Shown here: positions 28,336 to 37,287 of the stretch, piece after piece | Layout of the letters: the number at the start of each line of letters is the position of its first letter | Numbering within the stretch: the stretch's first letter is position 1 | DNA from: Candidatus Poribacteria bacterium | GTDB lineage: Bacteria; Poribacteria; WGA-4E; UBA9662 | DNA length: 64,000 bases | Direction: 5' to 3' | Assembly (NCBI GenBank): GCA_030748495.1 | Contig: JASMLX010000007.1 | Span: 19,907-83,906, forward strand | Notes under the pieces: model-generated | The model's database searches: none | What the model was told of the DNA's origin: nothing | What the model saw: the letters and a program-made list of their open reading frames with translations, nothing else | Made by a program: the position numbers and the translations under genes

Positions 28336-29125
28336 TCAAAACGGCCTCAATGTAATCAGGATGCAAGCAAGGCCAAAGAACGCTTGGTCGATCTGAATTT
28401 CTCTTTCCCAACCAACAACTAGTCGTCGCCAGTTTGGCCGCCATGCCAAAGTCGGCTCAACCTTCCGTCGATGCCTGTCAGGCCACAATTTGCTACCATC
28501 TTCATCTTTCTTGGTCTGCTTGTTTTTACGCTACCGACAGATCAATTCAATGCCACCTTTCAACCGCCTTTGGCTGAGCGGATCACTGTCGTACCCTTTA
28601 TCCACTATGATGTGGACAGGATTTTGCCACGGCCGACCACCACTTTTCTGGGCACTGCAATCTTCTCAATCGTGGCTTCCAGTAGTTTTATTTCACTCGG
28701 CCAGGTTGAATCAAGGTCAGCACCGATAGGCACTGCCTGGCCATCGACCACCACCATCCACTTGGGCTCCTTTCCGCTTTTGCTCTCTCCAAGGCCTGGG
28801 CCCCTTTTGGCCCAGGCCAAACTGCCATCGGCCAAGGTTTCTTCGAATCTAACTGGCCCTGTTGCTCCAGTTAGGACAGGAACTTAGGCCATATTTGGAG
28901 CCAAACACCTGGCTCTTCCCATGGCTGTAATCTTGGCTGGCAAGTGTTAGCTGATGGATATCGATCAGCTAAGTGGTTCCATCCGGCACCAGTTGGCCAG
29001 AGCCGGATAATACCGTCAAACACTTGCCTGTTGCCTCCGGGCTTGGGTCCACCTTTGGGTGAAGGCTGAGGCTTTGGCCGCCAGGGGTCAAGTCTGATTC
29101 ATTGTCCATCGGTGACATCGGCCAT
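28336..29125 (-). pseudogene. IS5-family DDE transposase remnant
   Basis: Read leftward from 29125 with several frame changes, the sequence gives GGNRQVFDGIIRLWPTGAGW, then LADRYPSANTCQPRLQPWEE, LEQQGQLDS, a catalytic Asp segment KWMVVVDGQAVPIGADLDS, IIVDKGYDSDPLSQRRLKGG (second Asp), HRRKVEPTLAWRPNWRRLVV (Glu region) and LACILITLRPF-stop. These match IS5-type transposases in order. Stops and frameshifts lie between the segments, so no intact protein is possible. The element truncates the IS1-like remnant on its left. Confidence 0.7.
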
Positions 29126-29326
29126 CAAAAGTCCCCTTTCAGACAAACTAAAACTAGACCTAACTCCTTTGGATGGGCAAGTTTAAATTGTATTTAGTTT
29201 TGAAATAGCTTCTAGAAATACCATCTAAAGACAGCATTTGCCGATCTAGGAGTGAGCCTTAGCATTGTTATTAGTGTTTGCCAAGGGACAGACATAGGAT
29301 TGGCCAAAAAGGGACTGGTGAAACTA

Positions 29327-30127
29327 GGGTCTGTTAACACTAAAAAGAGAAATCCTGTCTAATGGTCTATGATGGAACCAACACATGAACAATCTGAAGA
29401 AATAAAGCCGTTTTGACCCGTCCAAAGAGGACAGGTCAAACTATCCAATCGGAAGCTTCTGAATCGGATTTGGTCTGTTGCCGAGCAGGGGTGTAAATGG
29501 AGAGGTCTTCCCTCTAGGTTTGGAAATTGGCCTACAATCTACAGGCGGATGAACCGAGGGGCCAAAACAGGAGTCTTAAATGGCCGATTTGAAGGCTGGT
29601 CAGCAAAGCAAATCATTCCAGTCAGGATAGAAGGCTATTCATGAGATAGTAGACCCTGATGGAACAGGAGCATGAAAAAAACGGTAAGCCGTCGATTGGA
29701 AAGTCAGGAGGAGGATGGACCACAAAAATCCACCTGCTGGCCCAAGATGCTGGTAGGACAACAGCTTTTCGACTCTCCCCCGGCCACGGTCATGATGCAC
29801 CTGAAGGAGAAGACTGGTTGAAAGGCATAGATTGCCCTTTGGCTGGCGGCCCAATGACTATGGATCCAGCAGATGAAGGAGATACGACTCGACAGCTGGC
29901 TTGAGACTTGATCTTCTCGGCTGTTGTTCCTGCCAAATCGAATTGCCTGGATCCTTGGGAGTCTGACCAAGAGCACGACCAAAAGAGAAATGAAGTGGAA
30001 GGATTGTTCATCAGGTGGAAGGAATTTGGCCGGATCTTCTCTCGCTGGGACCAACTGGATCGGGTGTTTTCTGCTTTCGGGTTCTTGGTGCTGATTGTCG
30101 ATTCGCTTAGATCATGCTAACTAGCCC
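29327..30127 (+). mobile_element. IS427-like (IS5 family) element, copy 1, degenerate
   Basis: Bounded on the left by GGGTCTGTTAACAC preceded by TA and on the right by ATGCTAACTAGCCC followed by TA, so it is about 801 bases with imperfect terminal inverted repeats and a probable TA target duplication. Inside are transposase pieces in several frames: LLNRIWSVA-like N-terminal region with stops, then MEQEHEKNGKPSIGKSGGGW, TTKIHLLAQDAGRTTAFRLS, and a C-terminal RNEVEGLF(I)R-like segment ending SLRSC. It closely matches the copy at 60094-60908. Multiple stops and an A7-run frame break make it non-functional. Confidence 0.75.
29659..30120 (+). pseudogene. IS427-type transposase, C-terminal pieces (copy 1)
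   Basis: Two fragments in different frames around 29659-29904 and 29908-30120. The first has SIGKSGGGWTTKIHLLAQDA, the strand carrying the first catalytic region in this family. The second has FSAVVPAKSNCLDPW and KRNEVEGLF, the region of the catalytic Glu, ending FGFLVLIVDSLRSC. A stop near 29902 separates them, whereas copy 2 reads through the same place without a stop. The protein is therefore inactive here. Confidence 0.65.
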
Positions 30128-30559
30128 TAGTTAGATTGAAGGCTGTAACAATATGATTCGACCAAGATTAGCAAGATTTATCAGAAAGACATGTTCTGTT
30201 TCCAAGAAATGAGAAAGTGGTTGATCGAAGAATATAATTGAGACAGGAAATCAGCTATGGTTTAGCATTACCGATTATTTAATCCCATCTCATACCAACA
30301 ACTGGCCCGATATAATCGATTGACGACATTTGAACTTAGCGTTAGAATCAGATACAATCGCTTCTATATCTATTAGTCCTAAGGATTTAGAGGTTCCACA
30401 TGACACGTTGGTTTTTTGTTCAACTATAGCTATTCCAAAAACAGACCGTATGTGTTATTAAAAAAAAGAATAACCGATATCATGCAGTATAAATATAGAT
30501 TTACGCCCGTGCGTAGTGAATCATGGTTGATCAGGAGACCGGAAGATAGAGGCTAGCCG
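30128..30559. other. Gene-free stretch between two transposase remnants
   Basis: About 430 AT-rich bases with no protein-like open frame. It probably consists of decayed mobile-element flanks. Nothing regulatory is recognisable. Confidence 0.3.
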
Positions 30560-31000
30560 CATTTATCAAGTTAGCTGGTGAGGTGTCAATGGGCAGATTT
30601 ATCGCCCATTGACACCAGTCGGCCCCGAAAAATAGATTGGCAGGAATTAGGACCGGACATACCAGCCAATCCAGATCAACTTCTGGCTGAACCTGCTGAC
30701 CAATTAGGCGTTTAGCCTAATGCTATCTGGTATGTCTATCGTCAGATGAAAATAACTTAACCAAGAATGGGACCATGGGTACGGCATTGTCTTTCTCCAG
30801 AAGATACGTAACCTGATCAAGGAGAACGGCTCGACAGATATTGTCGATGTTGACGAATCCGGATTTGAAGAATCTACATCCTGTCCCTCTGCCGGGTCAA
30901 AAAGAGGTACAGATCTGGCTCAGAAAGACCTGGCAAAGGTGGTGTGCACACCGACCTGATTGCAGACAAGAGCAGCCTCAGCCAATCTATTAAGACTGAA
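30560..31000 (+). pseudogene. IS630-family transposase remnant
   Basis: One frame gives WQELGPDIPANPDQLLAEPA then DQLGV-stop-PNAIWYVYRQ, a helix-turn-helix region like IS630/Tc1-type N-termini. After a frame change LIKENGSTDIVDVDESGFEE appears, where VDESGF is the signature catalytic Asp segment, and further right GGVHTDLIADKSSLSQ resembles the R-T-S-L-I-A stretch that follows. The stops and frame changes show the gene is dead, and the C-terminal Glu region is absent. Confidence 0.6.
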
Positions 31001-31071
31001 TTAACGGCTCTCCCAAATTGAGCTAGGATTTCACCCTCTCAATAGCAAATACCCCATAAGAAGCAATAGAA

Positions 31072-31356
31072 ATGGGTAAGACAATTACAGGTGCTGATGA
31101 CAAAGAGTATACGATAGAATCAAATGCTCACTTGAGAGAGGCTGACTTAAGTGGTACCAAGTATAACGATAAAACAGTTTTCCTGGGGGGCCAACCACCA
31201 GTTAGCAAAATAGATGATACCGCTGACCTCGACTACACAAAGTGTCGAGAATCATTAGAGATATCCAGGCCCCGGACGAGATCTTTACATTCAGTTTCAC
31301 CTGCTGATCAAACTGTTCAGCTATTCCGATGGCATGGATACAAGCATTCACTATAG
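31072..31356 (+). CDS. Short hypothetical protein, possible pentapeptide-repeat fragment
   Basis: A 94-codon frame starting MGKTITGADDKEYTIESNAH. The stretch NAHLREADLSGTKYNDKTVF resembles one or two pentapeptide repeats (A(D/N)Lxx), but no long repeat array follows and the second half (SRPRTRSLHSVSPADQTVQ) looks like a frame-shifted tail. No clear ribosome site precedes the ATG. It sits among decayed transposases and may itself be a remnant. Low confidence that it is expressed. Confidence 0.3.
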   Translation: MGKTITGADDKEYTIESNAHLREADLSGTKYNDKTVFLGGQPPVSKIDDTADLDYTKCRESLEISRPRTRSLHSVSPADQTVQLFRWHGYKHSL

Positions 31357-31503
31357 GCAGGAATTTAACGTTGTTCAGCTGCAAATCGGATGGAATCTGG
31401 TTCATCTGATCCCCCATCATAAATCGTCAGATACTACGAGAGTATAGCCCATCTCCAAAATTAAGAAAGTCATCTCCGTTTTTGTGCGGAATGTAAGATA
31501 TAA

Positions 31504-32658
31504 CTAGGCCGTAACACATTCTGTAATGGTTTGTTGGCGAATGGTAAATAACGCTTCTAATTTCTGATGACCGACAAACTTTTTTCTGTGAGCGTCAAAA
31601 AACTCGAACTCTCCATCTAACAGATCCAGTACAGTTATATTTGCTGGGCTTCCAATTTTGAGATATCCGATCTCGTCATCCCGCTGAATCGCCTTGGCCG
31701 GTCGGATGGTTGCTTTTTCGATTACCGCCTCTAACGATAGACCCAGATGTAGAAATTTCGATAAAGTCGTTGGCAGATCATAAACAGGACCATTGATGCT
31801 ACCGACGTGCAAATCGGTACTGATTACATCTGAAATGAATCCCTGTTGCATTGCCTGTTGTGCCACCTCATAGCTAAAACTTCCCCCACCATGTCCAACG
31901 TCGAAGATGACACCATCTTGGCGAGCTGCCCAGGCATCAGGGATAACCCTCCCTTTCTCATCGAGAATAGAGTCTCCTACTCCCTGGAAACAGTGGGTAA
32001 TCACATCTCCCGGACGCATCAACTTCAAGATTTCAGGCAGCCGAACACCGGCACCGATATGACACATAATGGGCACATCGGCTCGCTCCGCCGCTTCTAT
32101 GGCCAGTTTTAAAGGTTCAACTCCGTTGTCACCAACCTGAGCGCTACCTTGACGAACCTTAACACCAACTATCAGGTCACGATTCTCGATAATTGTGTCG
32201 GCAACCTTACCAGGATCTGCGTATCTCAGATCGAGCATCTCCCCCACCGGGCCATAGACCAGACCGATTCCGGATATATGTAGGTAACACAGTATACGTG
32301 TTTGAGCGGGGCCAACGATATAATCAGAAAAACCGGGAAAAGTTGCCCAGCCGGAACTGCCCGCATCGACAATGGTGGTGACTCCCGTCGTTTGACAAAC
32401 CGGATCGGCTGCGACCCCCCAGGTCGTAACGCCCACGTAAACGTGCGCATGGATGTCGACGAGACCTGGTACTACATACTTTCCTGGAACAGCAATCGTT
32501 CGCACCGCTTTTTGTGGATCGATGTTTTTCGCTACGTCAACGATCTGGCCATCGGCAATCGCGACGTCGAATTGATCGTTTAGATTACCTGGCGGATCAA
32601 TAACGATTCCACCTGTAAGTAAGATGTCGTATTGCATACGAATAACTTTGTTCTCCAT
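31504..32658 (-). CDS. Amidohydrolase/deacetylase-family metallohydrolase
   Basis: A 384-residue amidohydrolase. MQYDILLTGGIVIDPPG starts the beta-sandwich that surrounds the barrel. Binuclear metal site candidates are VDIHAHVYVGV (HxH), VGVKVRQGS (Lys for carbamylation), PIMCHIGAG and VITHCFQGVGDS (two His), and DVISTDLHVGS (Asp). The C-terminal strand GYLKIGSPANITVLDLLDGE returns to the small domain. Relatives are annotated as deacetylases or dihydroorotase-like enzymes acting on N-acetyl or amide bonds; the substrate is not deducible. ATG at 32658 or the ATG at 32637 could be the start; neither has a strong ribosome site. Confidence 0.88.
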   Translation of the reverse strand: MENKVIRMQYDILLTGGIVIDPPGNLNDQFDVAIADGQIVDVAKNIDPQKAVRTIAVPGKYVVPGLVDIHAHVYVGVTTWGVAADPVCQTTGVTTIVDAGSSGWATFPGFSDYIVGPAQTRILCYLHISGIGLVYGPVGEMLDLRYADPGKVADTIIENRDLIVGVKVRQGSAQVGDNGVEPLKLAIEAAERADVPIMCHIGAGVRLPEILKLMRPGDVITHCFQGVGDSILDEKGRVIPDAWAARQDGVIFDVGHGGGSFSYEVAQQAMQQGFISDVISTDLHVGSINGPVYDLPTTLSKFLHLGLSLEAVIEKATIRPAKAIQRDDEIGYLKIGSPANITVLDLLDGEFEFFDAHRKKFVGHQKLEALFTIRQQTITECVTA

Positions 32659-33080
32659 TCAGCGTAATGTCTACTATAAAGCCGATGACCAATTAAGAGA
32701 CCGTCAAAAATCTCGATATGGTATCAGTTCCATCGCATTTGCCTGAGATATTCTCACTAGGGTGTGTAAGATTAAAGTATCCAGGCTCCCTATGGCAGTT
32801 TAGCATAATCTCCAAAAGATAGTAAGAGTAATGAAAAAAGGTCGTCATTGTAAAAATGCCGTTGCTCAATTAAAATTTCACGACAGGTTGACCTGCACAG
32901 CTTTGGTTCTATAGGCGTTTCTGCTGCTAATGGATCAGATTATCCAGTATTATAGTGTTTTTATTCTATGATTAACTCAATCTTTCTGTCTTCGAGCTTG
33001 ACATAGAACACCTTTTATTTTAACCTTCAGTTCGATCAACTTTTTCCCACAAGTTTTAGAACCCTCAGGAGAATACTACC
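32659..33080. other. Divergent intergenic region
   Basis: About 420 AT-rich bases between the leftward amidohydrolase and the rightward LamG-like gene, so it must hold both promoters. CAGGAGAA, seven bases before the ATG at 33081, is the ribosome site of the latter. I see no gene or strong hairpin. Confidence 0.45.
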
Positions 33081-33902
33081 ATGAGAAGAATCGTTTTAGT
33101 TTTCGGCACAATATTTTTTCTATCCCTGTTTTGCACCGTTGCATCGGCTGTTGTTCCTGGTGCCCTTTTATATCTTGATGCATCTGATAACCCTGGGCAT
33201 AAGAAGTCCTGGAAAAATCTAGGCAAAGCCGAAGGTGAACTATTAGCGGCAGATGAAGCTCCAGTGTTAGAAGAAGGAAAAATTGAGATTCCAGCACTGG
33301 GTATTTCCGAGGCCAACGTTAAATACTACACTACTAAAAAATCGCTTCAAACCTTTGGAGTGGAGGGTAAAAACCCGGAGTTACCAGTTGAGGACTGGAC
33401 CCTAGAGTTCCTGTGCAAGCGAAATGGTGGATTGTTTAAAGAGGAACACCACTTCGCCGGTTTCCAGAATATCCCCAGAGAAGGTAAACAAGGAATCCGT
33501 CTCTGGATGGAGGGCGAAGAAAAATTGGGGATGTCCATCCATGCCGGGGGCGGTAAGCAGGGAGTACAACCGTTAAACATAAAACTCGAAGAGGGCATTT
33601 GGACCTGGATAGCTGTTGTGGGAACCAATAAGAAATCCATTGTGGCTTATCAAGATGGCAAGCAGGTCAGCAAACAACCCGGTTTTGAATTCCAGAAGAA
33701 ATGGGTATTGAATGATATTTCTATTGGAGCCAATTCTCATTCTGAAAGGCGCCGTACCTTTAATGGCTCCTTTGCTATTGTGCGAGTCTATGACAAGGCC
33801 CTGACTGAGGCCCAGATTAACGAAAATATCGGTAGCGCATTTGCCGTCGAGGCAACGGATAAACTGCCAACTACCTGGGCCAGGGTAAAAGAGCAATTTT
33901 AG
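33081..33902 (+). CDS. Secreted LamG/concanavalin-like protein
   Basis: A 273-residue protein with a clear signal peptide (MRRIVLVFGTIFFLSLFCTV then ASA). The mature part begins PGALLYLDASDNPGHKKSW and has the pattern of a LamG-like jelly roll: VEDWTLEFLCKRNG, GIWTWIAVVGTNKKSIVAYQ, DGKQVSK and SFAIVRVYDKALTEAQINEN, the last being a typical LamG C-terminal motif. Such domains bind glycans or stabilise cell-surface proteins. No catalytic residues can be named. The GC content and codon usage look like the intact genes nearby, so it is probably an expressed survivor in a transposon-rich zone. Confidence 0.85.
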   Translation: MRRIVLVFGTIFFLSLFCTVASAVVPGALLYLDASDNPGHKKSWKNLGKAEGELLAADEAPVLEEGKIEIPALGISEANVKYYTTKKSLQTFGVEGKNPELPVEDWTLEFLCKRNGGLFKEEHHFAGFQNIPREGKQGIRLWMEGEEKLGMSIHAGGGKQGVQPLNIKLEEGIWTWIAVVGTNKKSIVAYQDGKQVSKQPGFEFQKKWVLNDISIGANSHSERRRTFNGSFAIVRVYDKALTEAQINENIGSAFAVEATDKLPTTWARVKEQF

Positions 33903-34129
33903 TCCACTCATATTGACCTAGGCGAAGGTATCAGAAAAATGTCTTCCCTTTAGAGAAGCGATCTTGGCCTTAACCATGATGTCAGTGATTGTTTGATTGT
34001 TATTGGTGATGATTGCAAAAGAGTTCTTCGCTTGGTTCAGAGTGACAATGGCCGCTTGACAAGCATACAGGGCTGTTTCTGTAGAGGCTGCCCTGTATAC
34101 TGTTTCTAGATTCTTCGGTTTGACCAGTA

Positions 34130-35230
34130 AATTCAGGGGCATAGTTCTCGCAACAATGGTTGAGTTAGCTTGGTTTGCCAGTTGGTTCTTGTTTGACCAA
34201 GGTCGGTCTCGTCCAGGCATCGATATGAACGGCGAAGGCGGTTCGCCTAGCATAGAAAAGCGGTCCGTCTTTGGGAAGGTGTTAGGAACGGTGTCGGTGT
34301 GTAGTCGTTCTTCTCTCGCTTGAAGACACGTTCTGCGGAAGAAGGCTGGTTATAGTCTGCCTTGAAAGTCGAGCTGTTAGGCGGTGTCTTCGAGTAGAAC
34401 CTGAGATTGTCCTTGGGGGAGGGTAGACCACCCGGCCATTGTCGGAGGTGAAGCCGACGTCCAGTTGACCACAGAGAAGGTCTTATCCCTTCTTGGGGCA
34501 ACGCGCCACTTGATGCCGTTTCGAGCCTGCGCCAGACACATGGGAACGCCTTCTGAGTTAATGCGTGCCATGGGTCTTAGTTCTGGTAGATGGCGGTGGT
34601 ATCGTGAACCGCGCCCAGACAGGCGTGGTCGAAGTGGAAGCGTTGAAAAGCAGGTGTCACGGCAATAGATGCCGGGGACACTATCATGACCGACGGCTCC
34701 CGTGAGAAGTTATGGCGTTGAGACCATCGGTGGCCGTAGACGAAGCCATCATGACAGGTGTCATAGCCCCCAAAACCTCGGACGTATTGTAGTCGCCTTT
34801 GCCGTCACCGATCCGTTTGCCGCCGCCACACACCTTCTTACCGTGACGATTGCCAAGCACTGGCCGTTTGCGGCCATCGGCCACCCGGTTGAGGTGGTCG
34901 ACGGTCAACCAGACTGCGACGCGGCGACTCAGTCAAACCATCGCCTCCTGAATTGGAACAGGGATGGTACCGTTTTTGATGCCATCTGAGGCGTAGTGCA
35001 TACTCGAATACGCGCAGTGACAGGCACGTGGCCTGTGGTCGTCCTGGTCTTGTTCTCTTTGAGCTGACTCTTCTGCTTTTTGGTCCGCCGCTTGGGTTTG
35101 CGCCATGTCGGGTGCTTTTTGCAGTAGGTTGGCCGTTTCATCGGTCGGACCGCAAAGTCATAGAAGGAACCCATCAGGGCACGTCAGCCGGCTCAAAGCC
35201 ACTGATGATGGCCTAAAACCCCTTTTGTCG
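34130..35230 (-). pseudogene. Degenerate DDE transposase (PF13751-like), many frame breaks
   Basis: Leftward frames give pieces in order: KRPTYCKKHPTWRKPKRRTK near 35080, TVDHLNRVADGRKRPVLGN near 34890, ARINSEGVPMCLAQARNGIK-W near 34560, a stretch with NLRFYSKTPPNSSTFKA, and DYNQPSSAERVFKREKNDY near 34330, then AFAVHIDAW-like. The Y-N-x-x-S-S-A-E-R-V-F-K-R-x-K-N-D-Y segment is the catalytic-Glu helix of one DDE transposase group. No frame holds more than about 110 codons. Boundaries are approximate and no terminal repeats were found. Confidence 0.5.
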
Positions 35231-35377
35231 TGTCGATAGTCCGGCCCCCACCTGGTGGGTGAGGTGATGCCACATCGCATCATGTCCTTGGGTGAGTAGC
35301 TCGTCTGGCCCTGTATGCTTCTGATGTCCAACGAATCGTATTTAACATCCTATTTGGCAGAGGATCAAAATAGCACC

Positions 35378-35731
35378 TCACGGTTTTCTAATCAACAGTG
35401 AACCACAAGCCCCAATCTTAACTACGCACTCATTCAACAATACACCCAAAGGTTTTCTCCCTCCATAAATATCCAAAGTAATCGATCCATGAGAATGACC
35501 AATCAATTCCTTGATAAAGGGTTCATATACCTTCTTATTGGTTAGTTCGTTGGCTACAGTATGCCTGAAGGAATGAACATTCTTACCTTTCTTCTTGATC
35601 CCGGGTTTAATCAGGTATTTTCTAAACCACCTGCTAATCATTGTTCCATAACCTGTGCTTCTCATTTTCTTCAGGTTTGGGAATAACTTCTCTTGATTCT
35701 GATTCTGATTCTGGATTTGCTTGACATAATC
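35378..35731 (-). pseudogene. Tyrosine recombinase (phage-type integrase), C-terminal fragment
   Basis: About 118 codons. KNVHSFRHTVANELTNKK carries the H-x-x-R pair of the tyrosine recombinase catalytic domain. IKELIGHSHGSITLDIYGG carries the second His and the likely nucleophile Tyr. The N-terminal arm-binding and core domains and the first catalytic Arg are missing, because the frame runs directly into the left terminal repeat of the IS982-like element at 35732. The insertion therefore beheaded the gene. No attachment site could be recognised. Confidence 0.65.
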
Positions 35732-36716
35732 TAACGTCAATTATGGATAAGCAGAAGTATTACATTAGCTGATTAGCCCCCGGATATTTTTACCAATTGT
35801 TGCCTTTTTGGGTCACCAAGCATCGGCACACAATGCAGCCAAACTGTTTATCATCAACCCCCAACTACTTCGATGACCTGAATGCTCAACCGGGCAAATA
35901 TTTTTACGCTGCTCGTTAACGGATTCTATCACACCAGGTTTATTTAATCATAATTTATCCCTGAGCGGCATTAATTTATTTGTCATGTTTTTCTTGACAC
36001 CAGTTACCAATTGAACTCCTTGAGCCATCAAAGGTTGAAATAATTTACCTGACAATTGGCGTCTTAAATCGGCCACTGGATCTCGATCATCAACATCTCC
36101 TGCCCTGATTTTAAATGCCATAATCTCTCCCACATCATTGATCACTAAGTGCAATTTAAAGCCAAAAACCGACCGATTGTTGATCTGGCTTTTGTGGCAA
36201 CACCTCTCAAGACTCGATTCGGTCGCTCTGGTTTGATGTGATAGGCTTTTAGAATGGTTGAATCAACCACATAAACTCCTGTTGCTTCTCCTTTGAGGGT
36301 GGGCAGGAAAAAATTCAACGGAAGCCAAATAGACTTGACTCGTGTAATGAATGGTGGGTAAGAAACTAAATTTGGAACCAATCCGCGTCAATATTTTGGA
36401 AACTGTTGAAGAGAGAAAAGTTTAAAATTGTCGGTCATGACTTTGGTGAAAGTGAATCACAATGGTCATAATTTCAGCGGTGGGCAAGATGGTTTGGCGC
36501 GGCCGTTTCCGCCAGCCATTTGAGAGTAAAGTTTTATCCCATTGGGGCCAAAACTGCGGGCCAAATTCATCGACCAGACAATATAAATGTAAGTAGAGTA
36601 TCTTCCATAATGACGTCCTTGTTTGGTTTGTGCGGCTAAATTGTGATAATTCGATCAAGACATAAAAGGGTCGTCATTTCAACAAGTTACACTTTCCTTA
36701 TCCATAATTGACGTTA
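35732..36716 (-). mobile_element. IS982-family-like element with perfect 20-bp terminal inverted repeats
   Basis: TAACGTCAATTATGGATAAG at 35732-35751 is the exact reverse complement of CTTATCCATAATTGACGTTA at 36697-36716, giving an element of 985 bases. Inside, leftward frames encode an IS982-type transposase in broken pieces: SLWKILYLHLYCLVDEFG, RQTILPTAEIMTIVIHFHQ, GVYVVDSTILKAYHIK, KLHLVINDVGEIMAFKIRAG then DVDDRDP, and QGVQLVTGVKKNMTNKLMPL. The intact ends suggest recent movement, while the transposase frames are broken, so any movement would need a transposase supplied in trans. Its left side abuts an integrase fragment and its right side a secreted-protein fragment. Confidence 0.8.
35948..36658 (-). 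pseudogene. IS982-type transposase, frameshifted
   Basis: Three overlapping leftward frames (36422-36658, 36145-36381, 35948-36154) together cover most of an IS982 transposase. The first Asp region is VYVVDSTILKAYHIK, the linker HLVINDVGEIMAFKIRAGDV, and the C-terminal part KKNMTNKLMPLRDKL. The frame breaks are after HQSHDRQF and after GRFLALNC. Because the segments continue each other smoothly when the frame is changed, each break looks like a small indel. The final Glu region beyond RDKL is not found in frame. Confidence 0.7.
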
Positions 36717-36809
36717 CCAGTGTCATCAGGCACTTACTTCTATCAGGTAGAGGCTGGGGAGTCTACCGGAACAGGTAAAATGGTGATACTGAAGTCCCCC
36801 CCACCTTGA
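36717..36809 (+). pseudogene. Remnant of an NPFNPET-type C-terminal sorting domain
   Basis: The frame from 36717 reads PVSSGTYFYQVEAGESTGTG then KMVILK and a stop at 36807-36809. It matches the last residues of the intact 1104-residue secreted protein (LVASGTYFYQIEAGEYTETR then KMIVLK) almost residue for residue. Its 5' part is missing because the IS982-like element ends at 36716. It is the tail of a lost paralogue whose downstream flank is also shared (36956-37080). Confidence 0.8.
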
Positions 36810-36812
36810 TCT

Positions 36813-36835
36813 TACTCCTTGCTAAGGAGGAGTAT
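36813..36835. repeat. Palindromic repeat, copy 3
   Basis: TACTCCTTGCTAAGGAGGAG followed by TA forms a stem of CTCCTT against AAGGAG with loop GCT. The C-rich left flank (CCCCCCCACCTTGATCT) resembles that of the copies at 12814 and 13220, so it is placed in the same dispersed family. Confidence 0.45.
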
Positions 36836-36955
36836 GGTACAGGCCGAAAAACAGTATCTATATACTGTCTTCTTCGACCGTACATATTCGTGGTGGTGAC
36901 CCGTGATCGTCGGAGAGAGTCTGATTGTTAGCTGCTTCGCCCCTCGGTTAGAGGT

Positions 36956-37080
36956 CGGTAAAGGTTATGTATAACATCTGTAAGGGCAAAGCAAATGGGG
37001 TGGGATTTGTCCAGCTAGCAAAAAATAGTTTTAGCTGCAGAAGCAGTTGTGAAAAAGAGGATGTGTTGCTTGGCCCCTAC
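36956..37080 (+). repeat. Direct repeat A, first copy (3' flank of the lost paralogue)
   Basis: From GGTAAAGGTTATGTATAACA to GTTGCTTGGCCCC this about 125-base stretch matches 40609-40736 with scattered substitutions. Shared landmarks are AAGGTTATGT, CATCTGTAAGGGCAAAGC / CGTCTGTAGGGGCAAAGC, CAGTTGTGAAAAAG and GTGTTGCTTGG. Each copy lies a short distance downstream of an NPFNPET-type tail. Confidence 0.75.
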
Positions 37081-37287
37081 GAGGAGCGGGACTGTTCATC
37101 TTGACAGAGACGACCAGATGGTTGCTATCTACCTATATTCTTTACCAGATTGAGCTAAAAATGAATCCAGATGATAAATCTCCACTGTTTCTCTTTCCCA
37201 TAACTGCTGAAATTTGGTACACTGTTTATTAATCCTTTAAATTAAACCAACATTAACCAGACCAACCTCAGACCGGAGACTACTATC

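Larger units (their letters stand above)
36810..37287. other. Gene-free stretch with repeats upstream of the dockerin protein
   Basis: It contains a TACTCCTT-loop-AAGGAGGAGTA palindrome (36813-36835) and the 36956-37080 direct repeat. Close to the gene is an AT-rich stretch near 37190-37250 that could serve as a promoter. The spacing from the AT-rich stretch to the ATG at 37288 leaves room for a 5' leader, and CGGAGA is 12 bases before the ATG. Confidence 0.45.

Noticed and set aside
28471..28887. 138-codon plus-strand frame with a hydrophobic start
   Set aside because: The opposite strand clearly encodes IS5 transposase segments over the same bases, so this frame is an antisense artefact.
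35378..36716. Integrative element or prophage edge with integrase
   Set aside because: The recombinase is a C-terminal fragment, no attachment repeats or phage genes are visible, and the surroundings are decayed IS elements.
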